NCBI GenBank assembly: GCA_905233835.1
Contig: CAJOGB010000026.1
Location: forward strand, 1 to 10,257
Origin: an uncultured Lachnospiraceae bacterium
GTDB taxonomy: Bacteria; Bacillota; Clostridia; Lachnospirales; Lachnospiraceae
Direction: 5' to 3'
DNA length: 10,257 bases
Shown: piece by piece, positions 1-7,065 of the stretch
How the letters are laid out: each line of letters starts with the position of its first letter
Numbering within the stretch: the stretch's first letter is position 1
Translations under genes and position numbers: made by a program
The notes under the pieces: generated by a model
The model's database searches: none
Seen by the model: the letters and a program-made list of their open reading frames with translations, nothing else
Told to the model about the DNA's origin: nothing

Positions 1-882
1 TCTGTTTTAATGAATATTGTACCGGCAAAGGTGGCCGGGGTTTCAAATATTTATATGTGTACGCCCTGCGATGCTTCCGGAAAGGTTTGTGCATCTACAT
101 TAGTGGCGGCAAAAGAAGCGGGAGCCGACATCATTTATAAGGTCGGCGGTGCTCAGGCTATAGCCGCCATGGCTTTCGGTACGCAATCCGTTAAAAAAGT
201 GGATAAAATCGTTGGACCTGGAAATATTTATGTTGCGCTTGCGAAAAAAGCGGTGTTTGGATATGTTAGCATTGATTCCATTGCAGGTCCTTCCGAAATA
301 TTGGTATTATGTGACAAAACCGCCAATCCTCATTTTGTGGCCGCAGATCTTTTGTCTCAGGCGGAACATGACGAATTGGCCTCTGCAATTTTGATTACCA
401 CATCAAAAGAAGTGGCAAATAAGGTGTCCGATGAAATTGATGGATATTTGAAAGTATTGTCCCGCCGAGAGATTATAGAAAAATCACTGGATAACTACGG
501 ATATATTTTAGTTGCGGATGATATGGATGCTGCCATTGATGCTGCTAATGCAATCGCATCCGAACATTTGGAAATCGTTACGAAAAATCCGTTTGAAATC
601 ATGACCAAGATTAAGAACGCCGGAGCGATATTCCTCGGAGAATATTCTTCTGAACCTTTGGGAGATTATTTTGCGGGACCGAATCACGTTCTTCCCACAA
701 ACGGAACCGCACGTTTTTTCTCTGCTCTTTGTGTAGACGATTTTATAAAAAAATCTTCTATCATTTCTTATTCGAAAGAAGCCTTGAAAGAGGTACATAA
801 AGAGATTGAAGAATTTGCATGCTGCGAGCAGTTGACGGCTCATGCAAATTCCATTAAAGTTAGATTTGAGGATGAAAATTAG
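1..882 (+). CDS. hisD: Histidinol dehydrogenase, 5' truncated by window edge
   Basis: HisD carries out the last two steps of histidine synthesis, oxidising L-histidinol through the aldehyde to L-histidine with two NAD+ in the cytosol. The frame is open from base 1 (it reads S-V-L-M-N before the first in-frame ATG at base 10), so that ATG is internal. The 293 visible residues are roughly the last two thirds of a family usually near 430 residues. The expected zinc ligands are present: Gln and His in SQAEHDE (codons at 358 and 367), Asp in LGDY (664) and His in TAHANS (841). The catalytic Glu-His pair is in SEHLEI (562 and 565). The stop is at 880-882, and hisB follows after 21 bases, so the two are probably one transcript. 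The frame is intact throughout the visible part. Identification is secure; only the N-terminus is unseen. Confidence 0.97.
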   Translation, partial: SVLMNIVPAKVAGVSNIYMCTPCDASGKVCASTLVAAKEAGADIIYKVGGAQAIAAMAFGTQSVKKVDKIVGPGNIYVALAKKAVFGYVSIDSIAGPSEILVLCDKTANPHFVAADLLSQAEHDELASAILITTSKEVANKVSDEIDGYLKVLSRREIIEKSLDNYGYILVADDMDAAIDAANAIASEHLEIVTKNPFEIMTKIKNAGAIFLGEYSSEPLGDYFAGPNHVLPTNGTARFFSALCVDDFIKKSSIISYSKEALKEVHKEIEEFACCEQLTAHANSIKVRFEDEN

Positions 883-903
883 TCCTATCGGAGAGAGGTT
901 TTT

Positions 904-1500
904 ATGGCTGAAAAAAGAGTAGCGACTGTGAGTCGTAAAACAAAAGAAACCGACATATTTTGCGAATTAAACCTAGACGGTACCGGGGAAGCATCCGTAG
1001 ATACCGGCATCGGTTTTTTGGATCATATGCTTACCTCCTTTGCGAAGCATGGTTTTTTTGATTTAAAGCTTACCTGCAAAGGTGATTTAAATGTGGACTC
1101 CCATCATACCATTGAAGACTGCGGCATCGTTTTGGGAAGTTGTATAAAAAAATGTCTTTCCGATAAAATGGGGATAAAACGATACGGAAGTTTTTTGCTT
1201 CCTATGGATGAAACCCTTGTTTTATGTGCCATTGATTTATCCGGAAGACCTTATTTAAACTTTGATGCCTCATTTGATGTGGAACGCGTGGGATATTTTG
1301 ACACGGAGATGGTAAAGGAATTCTTTTATGCCATTTCTTATTCCGCAGGCATGAATCTTCATATAAAAGTTTTGGATGGATCAAATGCGCATCACATGAT
1401 TGAAGCGATGTTTAAGGGATTTTCAAAGGCTTTGGATGAAGCTTCTTCAAAAGATGAAAGGATTACATCCATTTTATCAACAAAGGAAACACTTTGCTAA
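904..1500 (+). CDS. hisB: Imidazoleglycerol-phosphate dehydratase
   Basis: HisB dehydrates imidazole glycerol phosphate to imidazole acetol phosphate, the sixth step of histidine synthesis, using a dimanganese centre in a 24-subunit cytosolic enzyme. At 198 residues it matches the monofunctional dehydratase; the phosphatase domain of the E. coli bifunctional HisB is absent. The two metal-binding signatures are visible as HHTIE (residues 67-71) and HHMIE (163-167), with the conserved GFLDHML segment at 37-43 and a further His at 49. The ATG at 904 is supported by a purine-rich Shine-Dalgarno, GGAGAGAGG at 890-898, five bases upstream. It lies between hisD and hisIE in the same operon. No hisC aminotransferase lies between hisD and hisB, so that step must be encoded elsewhere. 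Histidinol-phosphate phosphatase must also come from another gene. Confidence 0.97.
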   Translation: MAEKRVATVSRKTKETDIFCELNLDGTGEASVDTGIGFLDHMLTSFAKHGFFDLKLTCKGDLNVDSHHTIEDCGIVLGSCIKKCLSDKMGIKRYGSFLLPMDETLVLCAIDLSGRPYLNFDASFDVERVGYFDTEMVKEFFYAISYSAGMNLHIKVLDGSNAHHMIEAMFKGFSKALDEASSKDERITSILSTKETLC

Positions 1501-1517
1501 ACTAGGAGAGTTTTTAC

Positions 1518-2801
1518 ATGGAACATAAAAATATCGTTGCTACGATTTATATTAAAGACGGAAGAGCAGTTTTAAGTAAATCCGATACCGGTGAGGGAAG
1601 AGATATCTTAGAACTTGCAAAAATGTATAACGATACCGGTATTGATAAGATTTTTTGCGTTGATTTGTCAAATGATGACGAAGAACATGAAAAAAATATT
1701 CTTGCAATCCGCGAAATTAACCGCTCCATCGATGTAAAGATTTGCGGTGGCGGTAATATCAAACGTTTGGAAGACGTAAAGAAATTCTTATATGCCGGAT
1801 GCGTGGAGGTTGTTTTAAACGGTGCCAAACCGGAAACAGCCAAGCTTTTGGTGGAGGCTGCGGAACGTTTCGGAAAAGAAAAGATGCTGGTTTCCATCGA
1901 CACCTTGGATTTTATTTTTAAGAATTCCGAAACATTATCTTCCTATGTTCATGAACTTTTGGTAATGAATAAGGATCTTGTCAAAGGCTTGGAAGATTTG
2001 ACGGATGTCCCTTATATTTTATATCAGAAAGATTATGACTTGGATGAAATCGAACGTATTTTATCCTCCGATAAGATTCGTGGTATCTATGGTGATTTTA
2101 TCAATGATACCTCCACGGATATTATGAGTTTAAAGTCCGCTTTATCCGAGCGTGATATTTTAATGGATAATTTTGCTCCGAAACTGAAATGGTCCGATTT
2201 AAAGGTGAATTCCGACGGCCTTGTTCCTTGTATTGTTCAGGATTATCGAACCGGTGAAGTTTTAATGCTTGCTTATATGAATGAGGAGAGCTTTAATACC
2301 ACCATTCGTATCGGAAAGATGACTTATTATTCCAGATCCCGTCGTGAACTTTGGATTAAAGGCGAAACCAGCGGACATACCCAATACGTGAAGTCTTTGA
2401 CTGCGGATTGCGATTATGACACTTTGTTGGCAAAGGTTTCTCAAATTGGAGGAATCGCTTGTCATACGGGAGCACCGAATTGCTTCTTTAATGAAATTAT
2501 TAAAAAAGAATACGTGGAACGAAATCCGCTGAAAGTCTTCGAGGATGTTTACAATGTTATTTTAGATCGCAGAGAACATCCGAAGGAAGGCAGTTATACG
2601 AATTACTTGTTCGATAAAGGCTTGGATAAGATTTTGAAAAAAGTCGGTGAAGAATCGACGGAAATTGTGATTGCCGCTAAGAATGAGAATAACGAAGAAG
2701 TGATTTATGAAATCTCGGATTTCATTTATCATTTGATGGTGCTGATGGCTGAAAAGGATGTTACTTGGGAGGATATCGTTCGCGAATTGGCACAAAGATA
2801 A
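1518..2801 (+). CDS. hisIE: HisIE (PRA-CH / PRA-PH) with an N-terminal HisF-like domain
   Basis: This bifunctional enzyme performs steps 2 and 3 of histidine synthesis: pyrophosphate removal from phosphoribosyl-ATP (HisE part) and ring opening of phosphoribosyl-AMP (HisI part). At 427 residues it is about twice the usual HisIE length. HisI spans about 224-325: the metal-binding aspartates D297, D299 and D301 lie around Cys298, and with Cys315 and Cys322 this gives the expected zinc cysteine trio. HisE spans about 340-427, with the MazG-like E378-E379-x-x-E382 and D401. Residues 1 to about 215 resemble HisF/HisA barrels (IKDGRAV at 12-18; CGGGNIKRLEDVKKFLYAG at 76-94; AAERFG then SID at 114-128). 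The first catalytic Asp of HisF/HisA (motif LDVKDG) is Tyr11 here, and the second half is short and divergent, so this domain is probably not a working cyclase or isomerase. The start has AGGAGAG at 1503-1509. Confidence 0.93.
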   Translation: MEHKNIVATIYIKDGRAVLSKSDTGEGRDILELAKMYNDTGIDKIFCVDLSNDDEEHEKNILAIREINRSIDVKICGGGNIKRLEDVKKFLYAGCVEVVLNGAKPETAKLLVEAAERFGKEKMLVSIDTLDFIFKNSETLSSYVHELLVMNKDLVKGLEDLTDVPYILYQKDYDLDEIERILSSDKIRGIYGDFINDTSTDIMSLKSALSERDILMDNFAPKLKWSDLKVNSDGLVPCIVQDYRTGEVLMLAYMNEESFNTTIRIGKMTYYSRSRRELWIKGETSGHTQYVKSLTADCDYDTLLAKVSQIGGIACHTGAPNCFFNEIIKKEYVERNPLKVFEDVYNVILDRREHPKEGSYTNYLFDKGLDKILKKVGEESTEIVIAAKNENNEEVIYEISDFIYHLMVLMAEKDVTWEDIVRELAQR

Positions 2802-2810
2802 AGGTAATTT

Positions 2811-4676
2811 ATGAGAAAACTATTTCTTAGTGATGAAATATTAATGAGCGTGGAAAAGTCCGCTCGCTATATCGGAAATGAGGTTAACAGCGTTATGAAG
2901 GATCCTAACGCTGTTTCTCTGCGTTTTTGCATGTGTTTTCCCGATGTTTATGAAGTCGGCATGAGTCACTTGGGTATTCAGATTCTATATGAAATGATGA
3001 ATCGAAGAGAGGATGTATACTGTGAACGTGTATATTCTCCTTGGCCGGATTTGCATAAGATTATGAAGGAAAGAAACCTTCCGTTATTTTCCTTGGAGAC
3101 CCAAGAACCCATCAAAGAGTTTGACATGATCGGTATCACATTACAGTATGAAATGTGTTATACCAACATATTGCAAGTGCTGGATTTGGCTCAGATTCCT
3201 CTTGTTTCTAAGGAACGTACAAAAAAAGACCCCATTATTATCGGTGGTGGACCCTGTGTTTACAATCCGGAACCAATTGCACCGTTTTTTGATATTTTAT
3301 ACATCGGTGAAGGGGAAACCAGCTACGATGCTCTTTTTGATTTATATATTTCCGAAAGAAATAAACCGGATTATGACAGAGAAAGCTTTTTAAGAAAGGC
3401 TTCAAAGATTCCCGGCTTATATGTTCCTTCCTTGTATGAAGTGACTTATAAAGAAGACAAAACCATTGAATCGTTTATGCCGATTTATGAGGATGTTCCG
3501 AAAACCGTCCTTCGACAGGTTGTTACGGATATGGATGTCTCCCCTTATCCTACCGCGCCCCTTGTCCCTTTTGTGCAGGCAATCCAGGATCGAGCGGTTT
3601 TGGAAATTCAACGGGGATGCATTCGAGGATGTCGTTTTTGTCAGGCCGGCATGATTTATCGTCCGAACAGGGAACGGAGTTTAAAAGTGTTAAAGGGTTA
3701 TGCCGAAAAGATTTTGGCATCTACCGGGCATGATGAGATTTCCCTTTCCTCTTTAAGTTCCAGTGATTATACGGAACTTCCCGAACTCATTGATTTTTTG
3801 ATTGAGGCTTGTAATAAAGAAAAGGTTAATATTTCTTTGCCGTCTCTTCGTATCGATGCTTTTTCTTTGGATGTTATGTCAAAAGTTCAGGATATTAAGA
3901 AAAGCTCCGTTACATTTGCACCGGAAGCCGGATCCCAGAGAATGCGAAATGTCATTAATAAAGGCCTTACCGTAGATGATATTATGGGCGGTGCCAAGGA
4001 AGCGTTTTTGGGCGGATGGAACAAGGTTAAGCTTTATTTTATGCTTGGCCTTCCGGGAGAAACGGAAGAAGATATGAAGGCGATTCCGATTCTTGGAAAT
4101 GAAATAGCGGCTTTGTATTATGAAACAGTGCCGAAGGAGAATCGAATCGGAAAATGCCAGATTACAATGTCTACGTCATTCTTTGTGCCGAAACCCTTTA
4201 CGCCGTTTCAATGGGCAAGAATGTATACGCCGGACGAGTATTTGCATCGCGCCAAAGTAGTAAACGACACCATGAAAGAACAATTAAATCATAAAAGTTT
4301 ACGATATCAATGGCATCATGCGGATGTTACGGTTTTGGAAGGAGTCTTTGCAAGAGGCGATCGTCGTGTGGCGGATGTTATTTTGTATGCTTACGAACAT
4401 GGACAATTTTTCGATGCTTGGGGAGAATTCTTTTCCATGGAAAAATGGATAGAAGCCTTTGATGCCTGTGGTGTTGATATGGACTTCTACACCATGCGTG
4501 AACGTGATATCGATGAGATCTTTCCTTGGGATTTTATTGATGTTGGTGTTACGAAGGAATTCTTTAAACGAGAATGGCTTCGCGCCACGAAAGAGGAAAG
4601 AATCACGAAGAATTGCAGGGATGCTTGTAATGCATGCGGTTGCATGACATATAACTGCGGTATTTGTATACGTTAG
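2811..4676 (+). CDS. Radical SAM protein of unknown function (TIGR03960-like)
   Basis: This 621-residue protein belongs to the radical SAM superfamily: it has the iron-sulfur motif CIRGCRFC (Cys270, Cys274, Cys277) and the GLPGETEEDM segment (413-422) common in these barrels. Residues ~37-190 resemble the Rossmann-like domain found before B12-type radical SAM cores (IIIGGG at 142-147, IGEGE at 165-169), but I see no DxHxxG cobalamin ligand. The equivalent-looking stretch reads DVYEVG at 45-50. The C-terminus has six cysteines in 18 residues (602, 606, 609, 611, 616, 619), a possible second metal site. From memory it fits family TIGR03960, whose partner TIGR03936/DUF2344 is the next gene, seven bases on. 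The substrate is unknown; the RNase and ribosome gene context suggests RNA or ribosome modification, which is inference. The ATG at 2811 is served by AAAGG overlapping the hisIE stop. Confidence 0.9.
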   Translation: MRKLFLSDEILMSVEKSARYIGNEVNSVMKDPNAVSLRFCMCFPDVYEVGMSHLGIQILYEMMNRREDVYCERVYSPWPDLHKIMKERNLPLFSLETQEPIKEFDMIGITLQYEMCYTNILQVLDLAQIPLVSKERTKKDPIIIGGGPCVYNPEPIAPFFDILYIGEGETSYDALFDLYISERNKPDYDRESFLRKASKIPGLYVPSLYEVTYKEDKTIESFMPIYEDVPKTVLRQVVTDMDVSPYPTAPLVPFVQAIQDRAVLEIQRGCIRGCRFCQAGMIYRPNRERSLKVLKGYAEKILASTGHDEISLSSLSSSDYTELPELIDFLIEACNKEKVNISLPSLRIDAFSLDVMSKVQDIKKSSVTFAPEAGSQRMRNVINKGLTVDDIMGGAKEAFLGGWNKVKLYFMLGLPGETEEDMKAIPILGNEIAALYYETVPKENRIGKCQITMSTSFFVPKPFTPFQWARMYTPDEYLHRAKVVNDTMKEQLNHKSLRYQWHHADVTVLEGVFARGDRRVADVILYAYEHGQFFDAWGEFFSMEKWIEAFDACGVDMDFYTMRERDIDEIFPWDFIDVGVTKEFFKREWLRATKEERITKNCRDACNACGCMTYNCGICIR

Positions 4677-4683
4677 GAGTTTT

Positions 4684-5439
4684 ATGAGAGTAAGACTTAA
4701 GTTTTTTAAATACGGAACAATGAAATATATTGGTCACTTGGATATGTTACGCTATTTTCAAAAAGCATTTCGCCGAGCCAATGTTCCTATGAAGTATTCG
4801 GAAGGATTTAATCCTCATCCCGTTATGTCCTTTGCGGCTCCTTTAGGTGTAGGAATCACATCGGAAGGAGAATACTTGGATATCGAAACCGATAAAGATG
4901 TGGATTTAAATGCTTTGGTGTCTGATATTAACAGCCAAATGGTGGAGGGTTGCGAAGTTTCGTCTGCCAGGGAACTTGTTCAAAATGAAAAAAAAGCTAT
5001 GGCCGCCGTTACCGCAGCGGATTATATTGTTTATTTAAAAAAAGAATCATCCCTTTTAAATGAGACAGACGTAAAGAAAACGGTGGATGATTTTATGGCG
5101 CAGGATGCCATCAGAGTTGTAAAAAAGACGAAAAAGGGTGAACGGGAGATTGATTTAAAGCCTTTTGTATATGATTTTAAAGGCGATACCTTTGCATCGG
5201 CTTCGTTTTTAAATGATTTGGTCCTTGATATCAAAAACCCTGAATTTTGCTGCGAAAATAATGATCCCGTGTTTTTCTTAAAAGTATCCTGCGGAAGTAA
5301 TGATAATATTAAACCGGAATTGGTTTTAACAACTTGTTTTGAACAGTTAATGGATAAAGAGAATATTTTTGCGATTCATCGCAGGGATTTGTATTTGGAT
5401 GAATATCCAAATTTAAAATCATTGGGAGAGGCTTTATGA
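4684..5439 (+). CDS. Radical SAM-linked DUF2344 protein (TIGR03936-like)
   Basis: A 251-residue protein with the opening block typical of DUF2344: RLKFFKYGTMKYIGHLD, then RRANVPMKYSEGFNPHP and FAAPLGVGITSEGEYLDIE within the first ~70 residues. The rest is poorly conserved and lysine-rich, with no membrane segment or signal peptide. Members of this family are found next to, or fused to, TIGR03960-type radical SAM proteins, so it is probably a partner or substrate-recognition subunit of the product upstream. Its biochemical role is not known. The start at 4684 is set by AGGAG (4675-4679), which overlaps the upstream TAG stop. The 3' end overlaps the RNase E/G start by four bases in an ATGA arrangement (5436-5439), implying translational coupling of all three genes. 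The family call is fairly secure; any function beyond association with the radical SAM protein would be a guess. Confidence 0.9.
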   Translation: MRVRLKFFKYGTMKYIGHLDMLRYFQKAFRRANVPMKYSEGFNPHPVMSFAAPLGVGITSEGEYLDIETDKDVDLNALVSDINSQMVEGCEVSSARELVQNEKKAMAAVTAADYIVYLKKESSLLNETDVKKTVDDFMAQDAIRVVKKTKKGEREIDLKPFVYDFKGDTFASASFLNDLVLDIKNPEFCCENNDPVFFLKVSCGSNDNIKPELVLTTCFEQLMDKENIFAIHRRDLYLDEYPNLKSLGEAL

Positions 5440-6659
5440 AAACCTATAAGATGCATAAATTTATTCTGACGAATATGGAGTATGAAACCGGGAAAATTTT
5501 TTGCGGTGTCTATTTTGATGCATCCAATCATCCTTTGGATATCATGGTTGAAAAAGATTTGTACCAAGATAATTTATATCCAAACGAAGCTATTTATGTT
5601 GGTAAGGTATCAAAGATTCTTCCGAATCAAGGTGCCTTTGTCCGAATTTCATCAACCGTTAGCGGATATTTACCCTTAACGGATAACCAAACGTTCTTCT
5701 ACGTGAGAAAGATCGGGAAAAAAGACTGCTTACAGGCAGAGGATGAGATATTTGTTCAGATAAAGAAGCAACCCATAAAAACCAAAGAAATGGTTTTGGA
5801 TTCCAATTTATCTTTTCATGGGGATCATATGATTCTTGTGACAGGCTCTTCCAATGTCTCCGTATCTCAGAAATTAAAAAAAGCCGAAAAAGCGCATTTT
5901 AAGGAAATTCTGTGTGAAAAGTTTAACGATTTGTCCGAGTTTGGTTTTGTGGTTCGCACCAATGCAGTAAAAAGAACGGATGAAGAATTGATTTTAGAAG
6001 CAAAGGAGTTATATGAAGAATACCAACACTTAATGACCTATGGGAAAAACAGAATGGTTTTTGAGTGTGTGAAAAAGGGGAAAGACATTTTAGAAGAGTT
6101 TTTAAGAAGATTGGATCCTTCTATATGTGAAATTGAAACTGACGATAAAAATATTTATGATTCCTTGCTTTCCATTATGGAAAAGGATATGTATGCTCCC
6201 TTTAAATCAAATTTAAAGTATTACGAAGATAAATCCTATCCTTTGGCAAAACTATACGGAATTCATACAGTTTTGGAAAATGCCTTAAAGCCCACCGCTT
6301 GGTTAAACTCCGGTGCCAATTTGATTATTGAGCAGACGGAGAGTATGACGGTTGTTGATGTAAATTCTTCAAAACAGAATTCAAAAAAAGAAACCAACGC
6401 TTTTCAAATCAACGTGGAAGCGGCCAAAGAATTGGCTTTACAGATCCGCTTACGTAATATTTCCGGTATTATTATCGTAGATTTTATTAATATGAAATCG
6501 GATGAGAATAAAGCCCAATTATTGTCTGTTTTGCGTGAAGAAACAAAGTTCGATCCGTGTAAAGTAACGGTTTTGGATTACACAAAGTTAGGACTTGTGG
6601 AGATTACGAGAGAAAAACGCTATCCTTCTTTAAAAGAAGTGTTGACATTAAAGAAATAG
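5436..6659 (+). CDS. rng: Ribonuclease E/G family endoribonuclease, short form
   Basis: RNase E/G enzymes cut single-stranded, AU-rich RNA and act in rRNA maturation and mRNA decay. The 407-residue protein has an S1-type RNA-binding segment near the N-terminus (YVGKVSKILPNQGAFVRIS from about residue 54, then GYLPL). The two catalytic metal-binding aspartates are D308 in TVVDVNS and D349 in IIVDFIN, matching D303 and D346 of E. coli RNase E. It ends at EITREKRYPSLKEVLTLKK, just before the place where E. coli RNase E/G carry the CPxC zinc-link and small domain (RNase G is about 489 residues). No zinc-link is encoded before the stop at 6657-6659. The ATG at 5436 overlaps the DUF2344 stop and has GGGAGAGG at 5424-5431. 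Met6 is an alternative start with less support. Its last codons also contain the promoter of the rplU unit. Confidence 0.92.
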   Translation: MKTYKMHKFILTNMEYETGKIFCGVYFDASNHPLDIMVEKDLYQDNLYPNEAIYVGKVSKILPNQGAFVRISSTVSGYLPLTDNQTFFYVRKIGKKDCLQAEDEIFVQIKKQPIKTKEMVLDSNLSFHGDHMILVTGSSNVSVSQKLKKAEKAHFKEILCEKFNDLSEFGFVVRTNAVKRTDEELILEAKELYEEYQHLMTYGKNRMVFECVKKGKDILEEFLRRLDPSICEIETDDKNIYDSLLSIMEKDMYAPFKSNLKYYEDKSYPLAKLYGIHTVLENALKPTAWLNSGANLIIEQTESMTVVDVNSSKQNSKKETNAFQINVEAAKELALQIRLRNISGIIIVDFINMKSDENKAQLLSVLREETKFDPCKVTVLDYTKLGLVEITREKRYPSLKEVLTLKK

Positions 6660-6670
6660 GATGGTATCAT
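6642..6670 (+). promoter_or_regulatory. Sigma-A-type promoter for the rplU operon
   Basis: TTGACA (6642-6647) is a perfect -35 box. After a 17-base spacer comes TATCAT (6665-6670), one mismatch from the -10 consensus, preceded by an extended -10 TG at 6662-6663. Transcription would start near 6676-6678. The -35 box lies inside the last codons of the RNase E/G gene (codons for L-T). This is the strongest promoter-like sequence I found in the window, and it sits where a highly expressed ribosomal protein operon needs one. Confidence 0.85.
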
Positions 6671-6676
6671 ATCACA

Positions 6677-6751
6677 GTATGCCGCACAGCGAGGTTTTTT
6701 AAGTTCGAAAGACACCAAAGCTGGCGAGTAATGATAATAGGAGGTGCCAAT
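6677..6751 (+). ncRNA. Candidate L21 ribosomal protein leader (cis-regulatory RNA)
   Basis: The 5' untranslated region between the promoter and rplU can form one extended, interrupted hairpin. CGC (6683-6685) pairs with GCG (6724-6726). After a bulged A6686, CAGC (6687-6690) pairs with GCTG (6720-6723). Inside that, GGT (6693-6695) pairs with ACC (6714-6716), and GTT (6703-6705) pairs with GAC (6711-6713, one G-U pair) around a CGAAA loop. Position, size and the GACACCAAAG...GGCGAGTA stretch resemble what I remember of the Rfam L21_leader family of Bacillota, in which L21 is thought to repress its own operon. I could not align it, so the family call is from memory. The structure was built by eye. 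Confidence 0.68.
6739..6744 (+). promoter_or_regulatory. Consensus Shine-Dalgarno deciding the rplU start
   Basis: A perfect AGGAGG lies seven bases before the ATG at 6752. It fixes that ATG as the rplU start rather than the in-frame ATG at 6731, which lies upstream of this site and has no ribosome-binding sequence of its own. It forms the 3' boundary of the leader structure. Confidence 0.93.
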
Positions 6752-7060
6752 ATGTACGCAATTATTGCAACAGGTGGTAAGCAGTACAAAGTATCTGAAG
6801 GCGATATCATTACCATTGAAAAGCTTGGAGTAGAAGCTGGTGAGAAAGTTACCTTTGATCAGGTATTAGCTGTAAGCGATAAGGGACTTAAAGTTGGAGA
6901 TCCAACTGTTTCCGGTGCTACTGTAGAAGCTTCAGTTCTTCGTGAAGGTAGAGCGAAAAAGGTTATCGTTTATAAGTATAAACCAAAGACTGGTTATCAT
7001 AAGAAAAACGGTCATAGACAGTCTTTCACTCAGGTAAAGATTGAAAAGATCAATGCTTAA
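6752..7060 (+). CDS. rplU: 50S ribosomal protein L21
   Basis: L21 is a structural protein of the large ribosomal subunit that binds 23S rRNA. The 102-residue product begins MYAIIATGGKQYKV, the standard L21 opening, and carries the family signature KTGYHKKNGHRQSFTQVKI at 79-97, rich in basic residues for rRNA contact. Its length is normal for the family. An in-frame ATG at 6731 would add seven residues (MIIGGAN), but that codon is upstream of the Shine-Dalgarno and the extension is unlike L21. It is the first gene of its transcription unit, with its own promoter and probable autoregulatory leader. The order rplU-prp-rpmA is the conserved Bacillota arrangement. Codon choice looks smoother than in neighbouring genes, as expected for high expression rather than transfer. 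Confidence 0.98.
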   Translation: MYAIIATGGKQYKVSEGDIITIEKLGVEAGEKVTFDQVLAVSDKGLKVGDPTVSGATVEASVLREGRAKKVIVYKYKPKTGYHKKNGHRQSFTQVKIEKINA

Positions 7061-7065
7061 TCATT

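Noticed and set aside
508..843. Reverse-strand open frame of 111 codons inside hisD
   Set aside because: No family resemblance or ribosome-binding site, and it lies wholly within a clearly coding, conserved gene.
2944..2961. Cobalamin-binding motif in the radical SAM N-terminal domain
   Set aside because: The stretch reads DVYEVG rather than DxHxxG, so the cobalt-ligating His is absent; B12 use is not supported.
6731..6751. Longer rplU start adding MIIGGAN
   Set aside because: This ATG is upstream of the perfect AGGAGG, and L21 proteins begin at MYAI.
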